From: Bacteroidales bacterium
GTDB taxonomy: Bacteria; Bacteroidota; Bacteroidia; Bacteroidales; UBA932
Length of the DNA: 36,419 bases
Direction: 5' to 3'
Assembly: GCA_017546125.1 (NCBI GenBank)
Contig: JAFYXO010000030.1
Coordinates: forward strand, 1 to 36,419
In this document: in pieces, positions 25,460 through 33,681 of the stretch
How positions within the stretch are numbered: the first letter of the stretch is position 1
Layout: each line of letters opens with the position of its first letter
The notes under the pieces: generated by a model
Seen by the model: the letters and a program-made list of their open reading frames with translations, nothing else
Told to the model about the DNA's origin: nothing
The model's database searches: none
Program-made: the position numbers and the translations under genes

Positions 25460-26013
25460 TACTCTGGATCTTGATTTGGGTCTAAAACATATATGTCCTT
25501 GTACTGACGGCCAAGTTCATCATAGTCAAGACCAAATCCTACAATAAAATCGTTAGGTATTTTGAATACCGGATAATCGATCTTGATATCTTTATCGTAT
25601 GATTCAGGTTTCAGTAGTAGAGTGCACACTTTGATGTCTGCTGCACCAGCCTCTTGAAGAAGCTTCACAAGCTCTACGATAGTGTTTCCTGTATCTACGA
25701 TATCCTCCACGATAAGGACACTTTTGCCCTTGATGTTTTTGTTGAGGCCAAGCAGCTGTTTTACACAGCCGGTAGACTCTGTTCCATCGTATGATGAGAG
25801 CTTGATGAATGATACCTCAGCCTGTATGTCCAAACCTTTCATAAGAGAAGCTGTGAACATGAACGAACCGTTAAGTACACTCAAGAATATAGGATGTTCC
25901 TTATCTCTGTAGTCATCAGATATTTGTTTGGCAACTGCATTGATTGCTCCCTCTATCTCTTCATTCGATAGAGATGGGATAAAATGCTTATCGTGAAGTT
26001 TTATTCTTGCCAT
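25459..26013 (-). CDS. hpt: hypoxanthine phosphoribosyltransferase
   Basis: This enzyme salvages hypoxanthine and guanine to IMP and GMP with PRPP; 184 aa. The PRPP-binding motif VLIVEDIVDTGNT is at 99-111, with VLNGSFMF (PPi loop) before it and the DYPVFKIPNDFIVGFGLDYDE block near the end. I place the start at MARIKLHDKHF (26013). The open frame continues upstream through the antisense of purE, but that portion is hydrophobic antisense sequence and not part of the protein. It is first in the hpt-adk-obg-PAP2-lplA operon and divergent from purE, both serving purine supply. Confidence 0.93.
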   Translation of the reverse strand: MARIKLHDKHFIPSLSNEEIEGAINAVAKQISDDYRDKEHPIFLSVLNGSFMFTASLMKGLDIQAEVSFIKLSSYDGTESTGCVKQLLGLNKNIKGKSVLIVEDIVDTGNTIVELVKLLQEAGAADIKVCTLLLKPESYDKDIKIDYPVFKIPNDFIVGFGLDYDELGRQYKDIYVLDPNQDPE

Positions 26014-26028
26014 CGTTAGTACATATTT

Positions 26029-26059
26029 TTTGAAGATGCGAAAATAATCATTAATTTTG
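26029..26059 (+). promoter_or_regulatory. purE promoter
   Basis: TTTG at 26029-26032 and TAATTTTG at 26052-26059, spaced by 19 bases: an exact Bacteroidota consensus promoter in the 67-bp gap shared with divergent hpt. No purine riboswitch is visible. Confidence 0.85.
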
Positions 26060-26080
26060 TTTAAACCGAAAAAATAGGAC

Positions 26081-26593
26081 ATGAAACCACTAGTATCTAT
26101 AATTATGGGCAGTACTTCTGATATGCCCATCATGAAACAAGCTGCAGAATTCCTCGATTCGATGGAAATTCCTTTTGAGATTAACGCTCTATCGGCACAC
26201 AGAGTACCTGAGATGGTGATGGACTTTGCTACCAATGCATATGAAAGAGGTATCAAAGTAATTATCGCTGGAGCGGGTGGAGCTGCCCATCTTCCTGGTG
26301 TGATTGCAGCATATACCCCAGTCCCTGTCATTGGAGTTCCTATCAAATCTTCCAATTCGATTGACGGTTGGGATTCGATCCTGTCCATTCTGCAGATGCC
26401 TTCAGGTATTCCGGTGGCTACCGTAGCACTTGATGGTGCCAAGAATGCCGGAATATTGGCGGTACAGATTCTTGCAGCCGGAGACCCCGAGCTTATGAAG
26501 AAGATGGTAGAGTTCAAGAAGGAGCTTGCAGCCAAGATCGGTAAAGCGAATAAAGATTTGCAAGAGGTCAAATACAAATTCAAAACGAACTGA
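26081..26593 (+). CDS. purE: N5-carboxyaminoimidazole ribonucleotide mutase, class I
   Basis: This is the PurE step of purine synthesis, converting N5-CAIR to CAIR; 170 aa. Motifs are MGSTSDMPIM (phosphate loop), NALSAHRVPE with the conserved His, AGAGGAAHLPG and GVPIKSSNSIDG. The conserved His in SAHR marks class I PurE. It is preceded by its own promoter and followed after 17 bases by an HhH protein, probably cotranscribed. It faces hpt, so salvage and de novo purine genes share one control region. Confidence 0.95.
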   Translation: MKPLVSIIMGSTSDMPIMKQAAEFLDSMEIPFEINALSAHRVPEMVMDFATNAYERGIKVIIAGAGGAAHLPGVIAAYTPVPVIGVPIKSSNSIDGWDSILSILQMPSGIPVATVALDGAKNAGILAVQILAAGDPELMKKMVEFKKELAAKIGKANKDLQEVKYKFKTN

Positions 26594-26610
26594 TTTTAAA
26601 CTTTGAGGAC

Positions 26611-28329
26611 ATGAGGGGGAGATTTGAGGCGCTAACGAGATATAAGATTGTCATACTCCCTATGGCAATCTTTTTTTTATTTGTTGTACCCAGTGGTGCA
26701 GCAGGGCAGTCATTGCCCGAAGGGGTTATGAGAATCCTTGAGGCAGAGGTGGAGAGGGGAGGCTCCGATCTTGAGGGTCTGGTCAATTATTGCGAGCAGC
26801 TTATGGAGGCGCCACTCGATATAAATAGCGCCACCGAGGGTGAATTGGGGGCATTTCCCCTCCTCTCGCCATTCCAGGTGGCGAGCCTGTTGGAGTATCG
26901 GGAGCAATACGGGGATATCCTCTCCCGAGGAGAGCTTGAGCAGGTGGACGGATTCAATGCGGAAAAGGTGGATAATCTTCTGCCATTCATATCCTTTGGA
27001 GGGAGTTCGTTGATTTGCCCCTCTACAGAGGAGAGGATATCACATAAAATAGTTCTGCGCGGTACCGGGAAATTTGCAGCCGAGGATCCGTGGGGGTATT
27101 ATGGAAAGTACCGGTTCAGAATGGGGGACAGACTGCAGGTGGGCAGTACTATTTCGTCAAATGGAGTCTCTGCACATTTGAAAGTGGGTGGTGTCTCTCT
27201 TGGGGACAAATTTCTGATCAGGAGCGGTGTGGTGGGTGATTATAGCGTCAGATTGGGGCAAGGGCTTCTGGTATGGAACTCTTTTTCACTCTCGGGTGCG
27301 GGTGATCCATCCTCTTTGCTGAAATTGGGTGGAATGGTGGTCCCGTACACCGCCTCTACTCCAGAGGAGGCATTTAGGGGTGTGGGGCTCTCATTCGGTT
27401 ATGCCGATAAGGTGGAGGCTTCCCTCTTTTTCTCCGAACAGAGTGACAGGGTAGCGGGTGGCTCTGTGGCGTTCAGAGGTGACAGGTGGAGGGTAGGGGT
27501 GAATGCCCTGGCTTCGTCGGAGGGGGGTGGTGTGAGTATTGACGGGGTGTGGTCTATAGGGAGGTTCAGACTCTTCTCTGAGGGGGCAATAGATTTTGAT
27601 GGTGATGGAGCTATCCTATGTGGTGTGGTGGCCCCTGTAACCGGCAGATTTGAGTGTTCGGCCCTTGTAAGGTGGTATTCTCCGGAATATTCCGCCAAAT
27701 ATGCAGGTGCATTTTCATCCATATCTTCATCCAAGGATCAGGTGGGTGGATTTGTCAATATGATGTGGACACCCATTCCCGGTATTGTGTGGAGGGGGAC
27801 GATGGATGTGGTTTACTACCCTGCCCCGAGATGGGGCGTGAAGGTCCCATCCTTCGAGGTGGAGAGCTCAAATGAATTGGAGTGGTCTCGCGGTGATCAT
27901 GAGGTGTTGTTGAGGGGGAGGTACAGATATTATGGTCATCAGGGGAGACATCAGTCCGGGGTGAGGATCCATTACAGCTATAAACCCTCTTCAGGCCTAT
28001 ATGGTGCGGTAAGGGGTGAGGTGGTGTGGAACAATATATATAAAGGTACACTCTCTCCTGGGGTGGCATCGTATCTGGAGTGTGGATATCTCTCTGCAGG
28101 TGGAAAATGGGATGTGGTGGTCAGAGGGACTGTGTACCATATTGACGAATGGGACAACAGGATATATTTCTATGAGAGGGATCTTCCACAAAGCTTCTCT
28201 GTCCCCGCACTCTACAGGCGTGGCTGGGACATCTACGGGTATATAAAATATGCCCCACTCTCTCGAGTAGGGCTATATCTTAAAGTCTCGACAAAAATGG
28301 TCAAAGGTCAGATTAGTTTGACTTTTTAA
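26611..28329 (+). CDS. secreted helix-hairpin-helix protein (ComEA-like N-terminus, beta-rich C-terminus)
   Basis: This 572-aa protein has an N-terminal hydrophobic signal (residues 11-32), then a HhH region at about 65-128. DINSATEGELGAFPLLSP and a second hairpin near ELEQVDGFNAEKVDNLLPFI resemble the ComEA DNA-binding fold. From about 150 to the end it is beta-strand-rich with many aromatics, and ends in a hydrophobic Phe (QISLTF), like an outer-membrane barrel. HhH-barrel proteins of this design are common in Bacteroidota; a role in DNA uptake or as a structural envelope protein is suspected but unproven. It overlaps convergent mltD by 17 bases. Confidence 0.75.
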   Translation: MRGRFEALTRYKIVILPMAIFFLFVVPSGAAGQSLPEGVMRILEAEVERGGSDLEGLVNYCEQLMEAPLDINSATEGELGAFPLLSPFQVASLLEYREQYGDILSRGELEQVDGFNAEKVDNLLPFISFGGSSLICPSTEERISHKIVLRGTGKFAAEDPWGYYGKYRFRMGDRLQVGSTISSNGVSAHLKVGGVSLGDKFLIRSGVVGDYSVRLGQGLLVWNSFSLSGAGDPSSLLKLGGMVVPYTASTPEEAFRGVGLSFGYADKVEASLFFSEQSDRVAGGSVAFRGDRWRVGVNALASSEGGGVSIDGVWSIGRFRLFSEGAIDFDGDGAILCGVVAPVTGRFECSALVRWYSPEYSAKYAGAFSSISSSKDQVGGFVNMMWTPIPGIVWRGTMDVVYYPAPRWGVKVPSFEVESSNELEWSRGDHEVLLRGRYRYYGHQGRHQSGVRIHYSYKPSSGLYGAVRGEVVWNNIYKGTLSPGVASYLECGYLSAGGKWDVVVRGTVYHIDEWDNRIYFYERDLPQSFSVPALYRRGWDIYGYIKYAPLSRVGLYLKVSTKMVKGQISLTF

Positions 28330-30019
28330 TCTTGAGTTTCATACCGGGGTAGATCTTGGATCCTTTGTTCATTCCGTTGAGATCCATAATGTTCTGCGCA
28401 CTTACACCCGGGAACTTCTTGGCAATGTCCCAAAGGTTGTCGCCAGATTGGACAGTGTAGATCACATATCCGCCTGAAGTGGTGGTTTTGGCTTTGCTGC
28501 TGCCTGATGATTTGGTGGATGCAGCAGGACCGCCACCTTTGTATATTACAAGTTTTTGACCAATGCGGATGTTGTTCTTGACCCCATTCCATCTCTGGAT
28601 ATCTTTCACTTTTACACCGTATTTGATGGCGATGTGGCTGAGTGTCTCGCCGCTCTTCACTTTGTGCGTAATTCTTTGTGAGTTGGTAGAGCCGCTCTCT
28701 TTGATCTTCTTGAGGGTAGCAGGGCTGAAGTACAGTGAATCCTTGTATTTGTAGATGGAGTCTTCGTTCTCTACAAATTTGCCTGTGTAGTTGTAAGGGA
28801 TTCGGAGGATATATTCCCTCTCAACCCCCGGAACTATATCGTGAAGATACTGTGGGTTGAGGTCCTGAAGCTCTTTCTTGGAGATACCTGTAAAGTGGGT
28901 GACCTGGTCGAAGTGCAGCATTTTGGTCACCTTGATGGTATCGGTGTGTACAGGCATATTCACAGCTACAGGGGTCAGCTGATGCTCCTGATAATAGTTC
29001 ATCATATAAAGTGCAGCTATGAAAGATGGGATATAGCCACGGGTCTCTCTTGGAAGGAACGGATAGACATCCCAAATCTCTTTAGAACCGCCAGCCCTGC
29101 GGATGGCCTTGTTGACGTTGCCCGCTCCACAGTTGTATGAAGCGATGGCCAATGGCCAGCTGCCGAACATTCTGTATGCATCCTGAAGATAACGTGCAGC
29201 TGCGTGGCAAGATTTTACAGGATCAAGACGCTCATCCACAAATGAGTTGATAAGAAGATTGTATCTGATGGCTGTTCCATACATGAATTGCCACATACCT
29301 TTAGCTTTCACCCTCGATACAGCCCTTGGATTGAGGGCAGATTCGATGATGGCCATAGCCTTCAATTCAAGAGGGAGCTGGTACTGGTCGAAAATCTCCT
29401 CAATGATAGGCATATAGTATTTGCATAGACCAAGCATGGTCTCAGACTGTTTGGCGATCCTCTCGGTATATGTGATGATATAGTTTCTGATGATGCTGTT
29501 GTATGGTACAGAGATGAAGGAGTTCATCTTCTGAAGTCTGTCGATATAGATCGAGTCAGGGATATTGGATAGGAGCACAGCTGTATCCAAATCTACATCC
29601 TTCTCGAGATTCTCAATGAGTTCAAGGTCTTTCTGATGATACCAGATACTCATAAGTGAATCTGTATCTGCCAATGTGAGTGAATCACTTGGTACATAGT
29701 CAGGAGTCTCAAGGTCCAAAGTGCCTGAGTTCAATGTGTCTGATGAGGTGATAAGCTCATAGTCATTGATCTCCATCCTCAGGGTGTCGATAACCCTAAG
29801 TAGAGAGTCGTTTACAGAGAACAGACTGTCTCTCTGTTTGAGCAGATTCGATCTCCTTTCTTCTTTGGGTGGGAATATCTTTTTAAAGAAATTGTCCTGC
29901 TTTGTTTCTGTGGTTTGACTGGTAACTACGACTGTAGAGTCGTTTTCAGTCACTTTTTGTGCGGCTAGGCTTGATGCGAAGAGTGAAAATGTGATGATCG
30001 TTAGTAGTAGTCGCTTCAT
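28313..30019 (-). CDS. mltD: membrane-bound lytic murein transglycosylase D (MltD-like)
   Basis: This 568-aa periplasmic enzyme cleaves the beta-1,4 MurNAc-GlcNAc bond of peptidoglycan to the 1,6-anhydro product. A signal peptide (MKRLLLTIITFSLFASSLAA) is followed by a Ser/Thr-rich linker and an SLT domain at about 205-330 with catalytic Glu226 in AIIESALNP. GMWQFM and AIASYNCGAGNV follow. Two LysM repeats at the C-terminus (about 462-505 and 523-567; KSGETLSHIAIKYGV, QSGDNLWDIAKKFPG) bind glycan. It is the last gene of the parA-parB-DUF5683-mltD cluster, six bases after DUF5683. Confidence 0.92.
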   Translation of the reverse strand: MKRLLLTIITFSLFASSLAAQKVTENDSTVVVTSQTTETKQDNFFKKIFPPKEERRSNLLKQRDSLFSVNDSLLRVIDTLRMEINDYELITSSDTLNSGTLDLETPDYVPSDSLTLADTDSLMSIWYHQKDLELIENLEKDVDLDTAVLLSNIPDSIYIDRLQKMNSFISVPYNSIIRNYIITYTERIAKQSETMLGLCKYYMPIIEEIFDQYQLPLELKAMAIIESALNPRAVSRVKAKGMWQFMYGTAIRYNLLINSFVDERLDPVKSCHAAARYLQDAYRMFGSWPLAIASYNCGAGNVNKAIRRAGGSKEIWDVYPFLPRETRGYIPSFIAALYMMNYYQEHQLTPVAVNMPVHTDTIKVTKMLHFDQVTHFTGISKKELQDLNPQYLHDIVPGVEREYILRIPYNYTGKFVENEDSIYKYKDSLYFSPATLKKIKESGSTNSQRITHKVKSGETLSHIAIKYGVKVKDIQRWNGVKNNIRIGQKLVIYKGGGPAASTKSSGSSKAKTTTSGGYVIYTVQSGDNLWDIAKKFPGVSAQNIMDLNGMNKGSKIYPGMKLKIKKSN

Positions 30020-30025
30020 ATAGGT

Positions 30026-30961
30026 TTAGAATGATAGGTTTAGCTGGAGACCGAAAGAGTTCTGGTTTCCGTATGTTAGGTTTTGTCTCAAATCTGGTGT
30101 GCCGATAGGGGTGATGATAGCGGGGGCCAGATCCACCGAGAGGTCGTCTGAAATCTCGAAGTCCGCCATAGTGGCAAATACATTGGCGTCTATGACTTGT
30201 AGCAGATAGATAGCTACAGTCGCCAGGATGGAGTAGTCCCTCATACGTCTGTATGTGTCCCTGTAGTGCTTGAGGTTGTCCTTGTTTACACTTCCATTGT
30301 ATGTGCTGTTGGGATCAGTTGCCTTATTGTACAGGTCCCTGTATCGTGTATATTGCTTTCCATTATAGTTCCATAAGTAGCCGGATACCGCCAGTCCTGT
30401 GTACCAGATGGGGATGTGCCAGTAATCTTTGTTGTATATCTGTCCCAGACCAGGAAGCAATAGAGAGTAGAGTGTCGCCTTGGTGGGGTCAGGGTCCATT
30501 TTGGAGTCGTAAGAGACCACACCATCCATAACGGATCCCCAGTAACACAGGATAGCCCCTGCAAATAGAATGCTGCTGGTGGTTTTGTGGGAGGGGTTGC
30601 CGCTCTTTTTGTATTGAGACAGGTAATAACCACCTGTTCCAGCCAAGCCACCGATACTCAGGTAAACTATAGGGAGTTTCCAGTAATCCTTGTTGTATAT
30701 CTGAGCGGATCCAGGGAGGACCAGAGAGCCTGCAAATGACCAGCTCAGTTTGATGGTGTCTTTGTGTGCAAGTCCGCGGAAATAGTCCTTGACTGAGAAT
30801 ATTTGGGTAGCAGAGATAGTATCATTGCCCGAATCTGAGGTATTGCTGCCGAATATGCCCCCTACTCCAGAATTCTCACCCATTCCAAAGTTCTGGAATT
30901 GGGCAAATCCTGTCAGGGTGGAGAAAAAGAGCAATATGGATAGGACAAGTATTCTCTGCAC
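30026..30961 (-). CDS. DUF5683 membrane protein
   Basis: This 311-aa protein has a signal peptide (MQRILVLSILLFFSTLTGFA) and several hydrophobic segments. It carries two copies of the motif LPGxxQIYNKDYWxxPI (about residues 82-97 and 170-185), a tandem pair of the TM2/DUF5683-type hairpin. A C-terminal beta-rich segment ends in Phe. The family is of unknown function. It sits between parB and mltD, eight bases from parB, a conserved order in Bacteroidota, which hints at a link between chromosome segregation and the cell envelope. Confidence 0.82.
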   Translation of the reverse strand: MQRILVLSILLFFSTLTGFAQFQNFGMGENSGVGGIFGSNTSDSGNDTISATQIFSVKDYFRGLAHKDTIKLSWSFAGSLVLPGSAQIYNKDYWKLPIVYLSIGGLAGTGGYYLSQYKKSGNPSHKTTSSILFAGAILCYWGSVMDGVVSYDSKMDPDPTKATLYSLLLPGLGQIYNKDYWHIPIWYTGLAVSGYLWNYNGKQYTRYRDLYNKATDPNSTYNGSVNKDNLKHYRDTYRRMRDYSILATVAIYLLQVIDANVFATMADFEISDDLSVDLAPAIITPIGTPDLRQNLTYGNQNSFGLQLNLSF

Positions 30962-30969
30962 GGCCTCTT

Positions 30970-31875
30970 CTATTGTTTAATACCTTCCAAATCCTTTAGG
31001 AATGTTTCAACTTCTTTGTCGTTTTCAAACTGGATAGTGATGCTACCTTTCCCTTTCTCATTTCTCTTGAAACTGATATTGTTGTTGAAGTAGCGCCCTA
31101 CGATCTCCAAAACTCTGTAGTGGGAGTCGGGTAGATTTACAGGGGTCTCCTCTTTTTTAGGGGCAGGGTTCTGGATAGCTTTAGCCTTTTGCTCAGCTTG
31201 TCTTACAGAAAGGTCGTTTTTGATTATCAGGTCACATAGCAGAAGCTGTTTCTCCACATCTTCGATAGAGAGGATGCATTTTGCATGACCCATAGATATC
31301 TTTCCCTCCCTTAGAGCTATTTGTACTTGTGCAGGGAGTTTTAGCAGACGGAGGTAGTTTGTGACTGTCGCACGTTTTTTACCCACTCTGTCGGCCATTG
31401 CCTCCTGGGTGAGTTCGCACTCCTCGATAAGTCTCTGGAAGCTTAGTGCCACCTCTATTGCATCGAGATTCTCCCTCTGGATATTCTCCACGATAGCCAT
31501 TTCGAGCATCCCCTGGTCGTCAGCCTTGCGGATGTATGCGGGGATATGTGTGAGTCCCGCCATCTTGGCTGCCCTGTATCTTCTCTCGCCGCTGATGATC
31601 TGGTATTTTCCATCTTCGGTAGATCTGACTGTGATGGGCTGGATAAGGCCAAGCTGTTTGATGGAGTCTGATAGGGCTTGAAGCGCCTCCTCCTCAAAAA
31701 CGGTACGTGGCTGGTATGGGTTGGTGGATATCTGGTCTATGGCAATCTCTGAAATAGATACAGGATTCGAAGGGGTGCCGGGAATAGTCACCTTGGGTGT
31801 GTGTGGCTCGAAGGTCCCTTCATAGCCCGATATAAGAGCACCTAGCCCTTTACCTAATGCTGATTTCTTTGCCAT
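30970..31875 (-). CDS. parB: chromosome partitioning protein ParB
   Basis: This 301-aa protein binds parS sites near the origin and spreads as a CTP-dependent clamp. The N-terminal nuclease-like/CTPase domain contains NPYQPR and the GERRYRAAKMAGL block. A HTH region (ELTQEAMADRVGKKRATVTNYLRLLKLP) follows at about 155-185, then a linker and a C-terminal dimerisation segment. It starts six bases after parA. I see no perfect parS-like palindrome in this window. Confidence 0.94.
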   Translation of the reverse strand: MAKKSALGKGLGALISGYEGTFEPHTPKVTIPGTPSNPVSISEIAIDQISTNPYQPRTVFEEEALQALSDSIKQLGLIQPITVRSTEDGKYQIISGERRYRAAKMAGLTHIPAYIRKADDQGMLEMAIVENIQRENLDAIEVALSFQRLIEECELTQEAMADRVGKKRATVTNYLRLLKLPAQVQIALREGKISMGHAKCILSIEDVEKQLLLCDLIIKNDLSVRQAEQKAKAIQNPAPKKEETPVNLPDSHYRVLEIVGRYFNNNISFKRNEKGKGSITIQFENDKEVETFLKDLEGIKQ

Positions 31876-31881
31876 AGTATC

Positions 31882-32649
31882 TTACGAGTTCTTTTTAATT
31901 ATTTCTTTAGCCAGATTCAAGTAGTTGTTTGATCCCGGTGATACCGCATCGTAAAGGATGGCAGGCTTACCGTGTGAAGGTGCTTCGCTCAAACGGACGT
32001 TTCTCTGGATCAGGGTATTGAATACCATTGCACCGAAGTGCTGTCTCACCTCTTCTACCACCTGGTTTGCCAAACGTAGCCTTCCGTCGAACATCGTGAG
32101 AAGGAAACCCTCGATGGTGAGTGCAGGGTTCAGTTTGTTCTGCACAAGTTTGATGGTGTTGAGGAGCTTGCCAAGACCCTCCAAAGCGAAGAATTCGCAT
32201 TGTACAGGGATGATGACAGAGTCTGCTGCAGTCAGGGAGTTGATGGTGATCAGACCCAATGATGGAGAGCAATCGATGATGATATATTCATATTTGTCCA
32301 CAACTTTCTCAAGTGCATTTTTGAGGACGGTCTCCCTCTCTTCGATAGAGAGCATCTCGATCTCTGCACCTACAAGATTGATGTGTGATGGGACAAGTTT
32401 CAAGTCAGAAATCTCTGTATCAAGAGTCACCTCCTCAAAGGTTCTTTGGCCGATGAGGACCTCATAGAGGGTTCTGGTAGAGTCAGAATCGGGATCAAAA
32501 TTGAGACCCGATGTAGCATTGGCTTGCGGATCGGCATCGATAAGGAGTGTCTTTTTCTCCATAACTGCCAATGATGCTGCCAGATTTATAGCTGTAGTGG
32601 TCTTTCCTACTCCACCCTTTTGGTTTGCGATAGCTATTACTTTTCCCAT
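31882..32649 (-). CDS. parA: chromosome partitioning ATPase ParA (Soj-type)
   Basis: This 255-aa Walker-type ATPase drives origin segregation. The deviant Walker A KGGVGKTT is at 11-18, switch I at [11 protein letters not shown] and Walker B at [10 protein letters not shown]. It is the short form without an N-terminal HTH, so it is a chromosomal Soj-like ParA. I chose [13 protein letters not shown] (32649) as the start; an upstream in-frame ATG (32667) adds six residues. A minus-strand TAAATTTG at 32675-32682 is a plausible -7 box. Confidence 0.94.
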   Translation of the reverse strand: MGKVIAIANQKGGVGKTTTAINLAASLAVMEKKTLLIDADPQANATSGLNFDPDSDSTRTLYEVLIGQRTFEEVTLDTEISDLKLVPSHINLVGAEIEMLSIEERETVLKNALEKVVDKYEYIIIDCSPSLGLITINSLTAADSVIIPVQCEFFALEGLGKLLNTIKLVQNKLNPALTIEGFLLTMFDGRLRLANQVVEEVRQHFGAMVFNTLIQRNVRLSEAPSHGKPAILYDAVSPGSNNYLNLAKEIIKKNS

Positions 32650-32713
32650 AGTCGATATTTTCTCCAATAACGAGCAAATTTACAAAATCTTTTTATCTGC
32701 ACGATATTTATGT

Positions 32714-32721
32714 TAGATTTG
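32714..32721 (+). promoter_or_regulatory. putative -7 element of the lipid kinase gene
   Basis: TAGATTTG fits TAnnTTTG, 25 bases before the ATG, with TTTT about 19 bases upstream as a weak -33 box. It lies in the gap shared with divergent parA. Confidence 0.55.
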
Positions 32722-32746
32722 TCATATATTTCTAAATATATCCGGT

Positions 32747-33679
32747 ATGAGTGGACCAAAATGGATGGTTATAGCCAATCCTAAAGCAGGTAAGAATAAA
32801 GTATTGGAGGAGTGGACTCTGATAGACCAGGCCCTGAGGGGTGCCGGTGTGGAATTCGATGCACTCTTCTCCAAAAGCAAATATCATACTATCGAGCTTA
32901 CTGTAAAGGTGATAAGGGAGGGGTACAGGCATCTTATCGCTGTGGGTGGCGACGGAACCATTCATGAAGTGGTAAACGGAATCTTTTTCCAGAAGGAAGT
33001 CTCCCCAAGCGAGATTACCCTGGCTGTTATCCCTGCAGGATCGGGAAACGACTGGGTCAAGATGTACGGAATCCCACACGATTATGTAAAATGTGCAGAG
33101 ATCATTGCAGCAGGCAATGTCAAAAAGCAGGATATCTGCAGAGTCGATGTGGTGGAGTCCAAGGTGCCGCAAACCAGATATATGATCAACGGATGTGGTG
33201 TAGGGTTGGATGCAGCGATCTGCAGAGAGTGCAATGCCATGAAGGAGAGGGGGGATAGCGGCTCTCTTATCTATGTGAAAGCGGCAGCGAGATCCTTCTT
33301 CAAAATGAAGCCAAATCTTTTTGAAATAGAGGTGGACGGGGAGAAATTCTTCTCAGACAGCGCCCTGTCTGTGGCATTGGCAAATGGTATCTTTAGCGGA
33401 GGCGGGATGATCCAGGCTCCAGATGCAGTGATTGACGACGGACTGATAAATGTGACCGTCATCGGAGCGATGTCCAAGCCTATGATTCTGGTCCGTTTCA
33501 AGGAGTTGTTCAGCGGAAGAATCTATCAGGTTCCCAACATTTTCCACACCACAGGCAAACATGTCAAGGTGAATGTCACCAATTCTGACCAGCCTGTCGA
33601 GGTAGACGGTGAAGTGGTGGGGAGCACTCCTCTTGAACTGACTGTATTGCCCCAGGCCCTGAATATCGTGGCTAAGTAG
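32747..33679 (+). CDS. diacylglycerol kinase-family lipid kinase
   Basis: This 310-aa protein has the DAGK catalytic domain: nucleotide-binding VGGDGTIHEVVNG (GGDGT at 67-71), PAGSGNDW and a C-terminal beta domain ending in QPVEVDGEVVGSTPLELTVLP. It would phosphorylate diacylglycerol or a related lipid, possibly for lipid recycling (YegS/DgkB-like). Its exact substrate is not visible. The gene is divergent from parA, and its stop is two bases before the opposing priA stop. Confidence 0.9.
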   Translation: MSGPKWMVIANPKAGKNKVLEEWTLIDQALRGAGVEFDALFSKSKYHTIELTVKVIREGYRHLIAVGGDGTIHEVVNGIFFQKEVSPSEITLAVIPAGSGNDWVKMYGIPHDYVKCAEIIAAGNVKKQDICRVDVVESKVPQTRYMINGCGVGLDAAICRECNAMKERGDSGSLIYVKAAARSFFKMKPNLFEIEVDGEKFFSDSALSVALANGIFSGGGMIQAPDAVIDDGLINVTVIGAMSKPMILVRFKELFSGRIYQVPNIFHTTGKHVKVNVTNSDQPVEVDGEVVGSTPLELTVLPQALNIVAK

Positions 33680-33681
33680 TC

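Noticed and set aside
26014..26583. N-terminal extension of hpt on the minus strand
   Set aside because: It is the antisense of purE; the hpt family starts at MARIKLHDKH, and a consensus promoter for purE occupies the gap.
28313..32649. parS site near parAB
   Set aside because: No copy of the usual 16-bp TGTTTCACGTGAAACA-like palindrome was found by eye; the CACGTG at 7759 is the loop region of a terminator.
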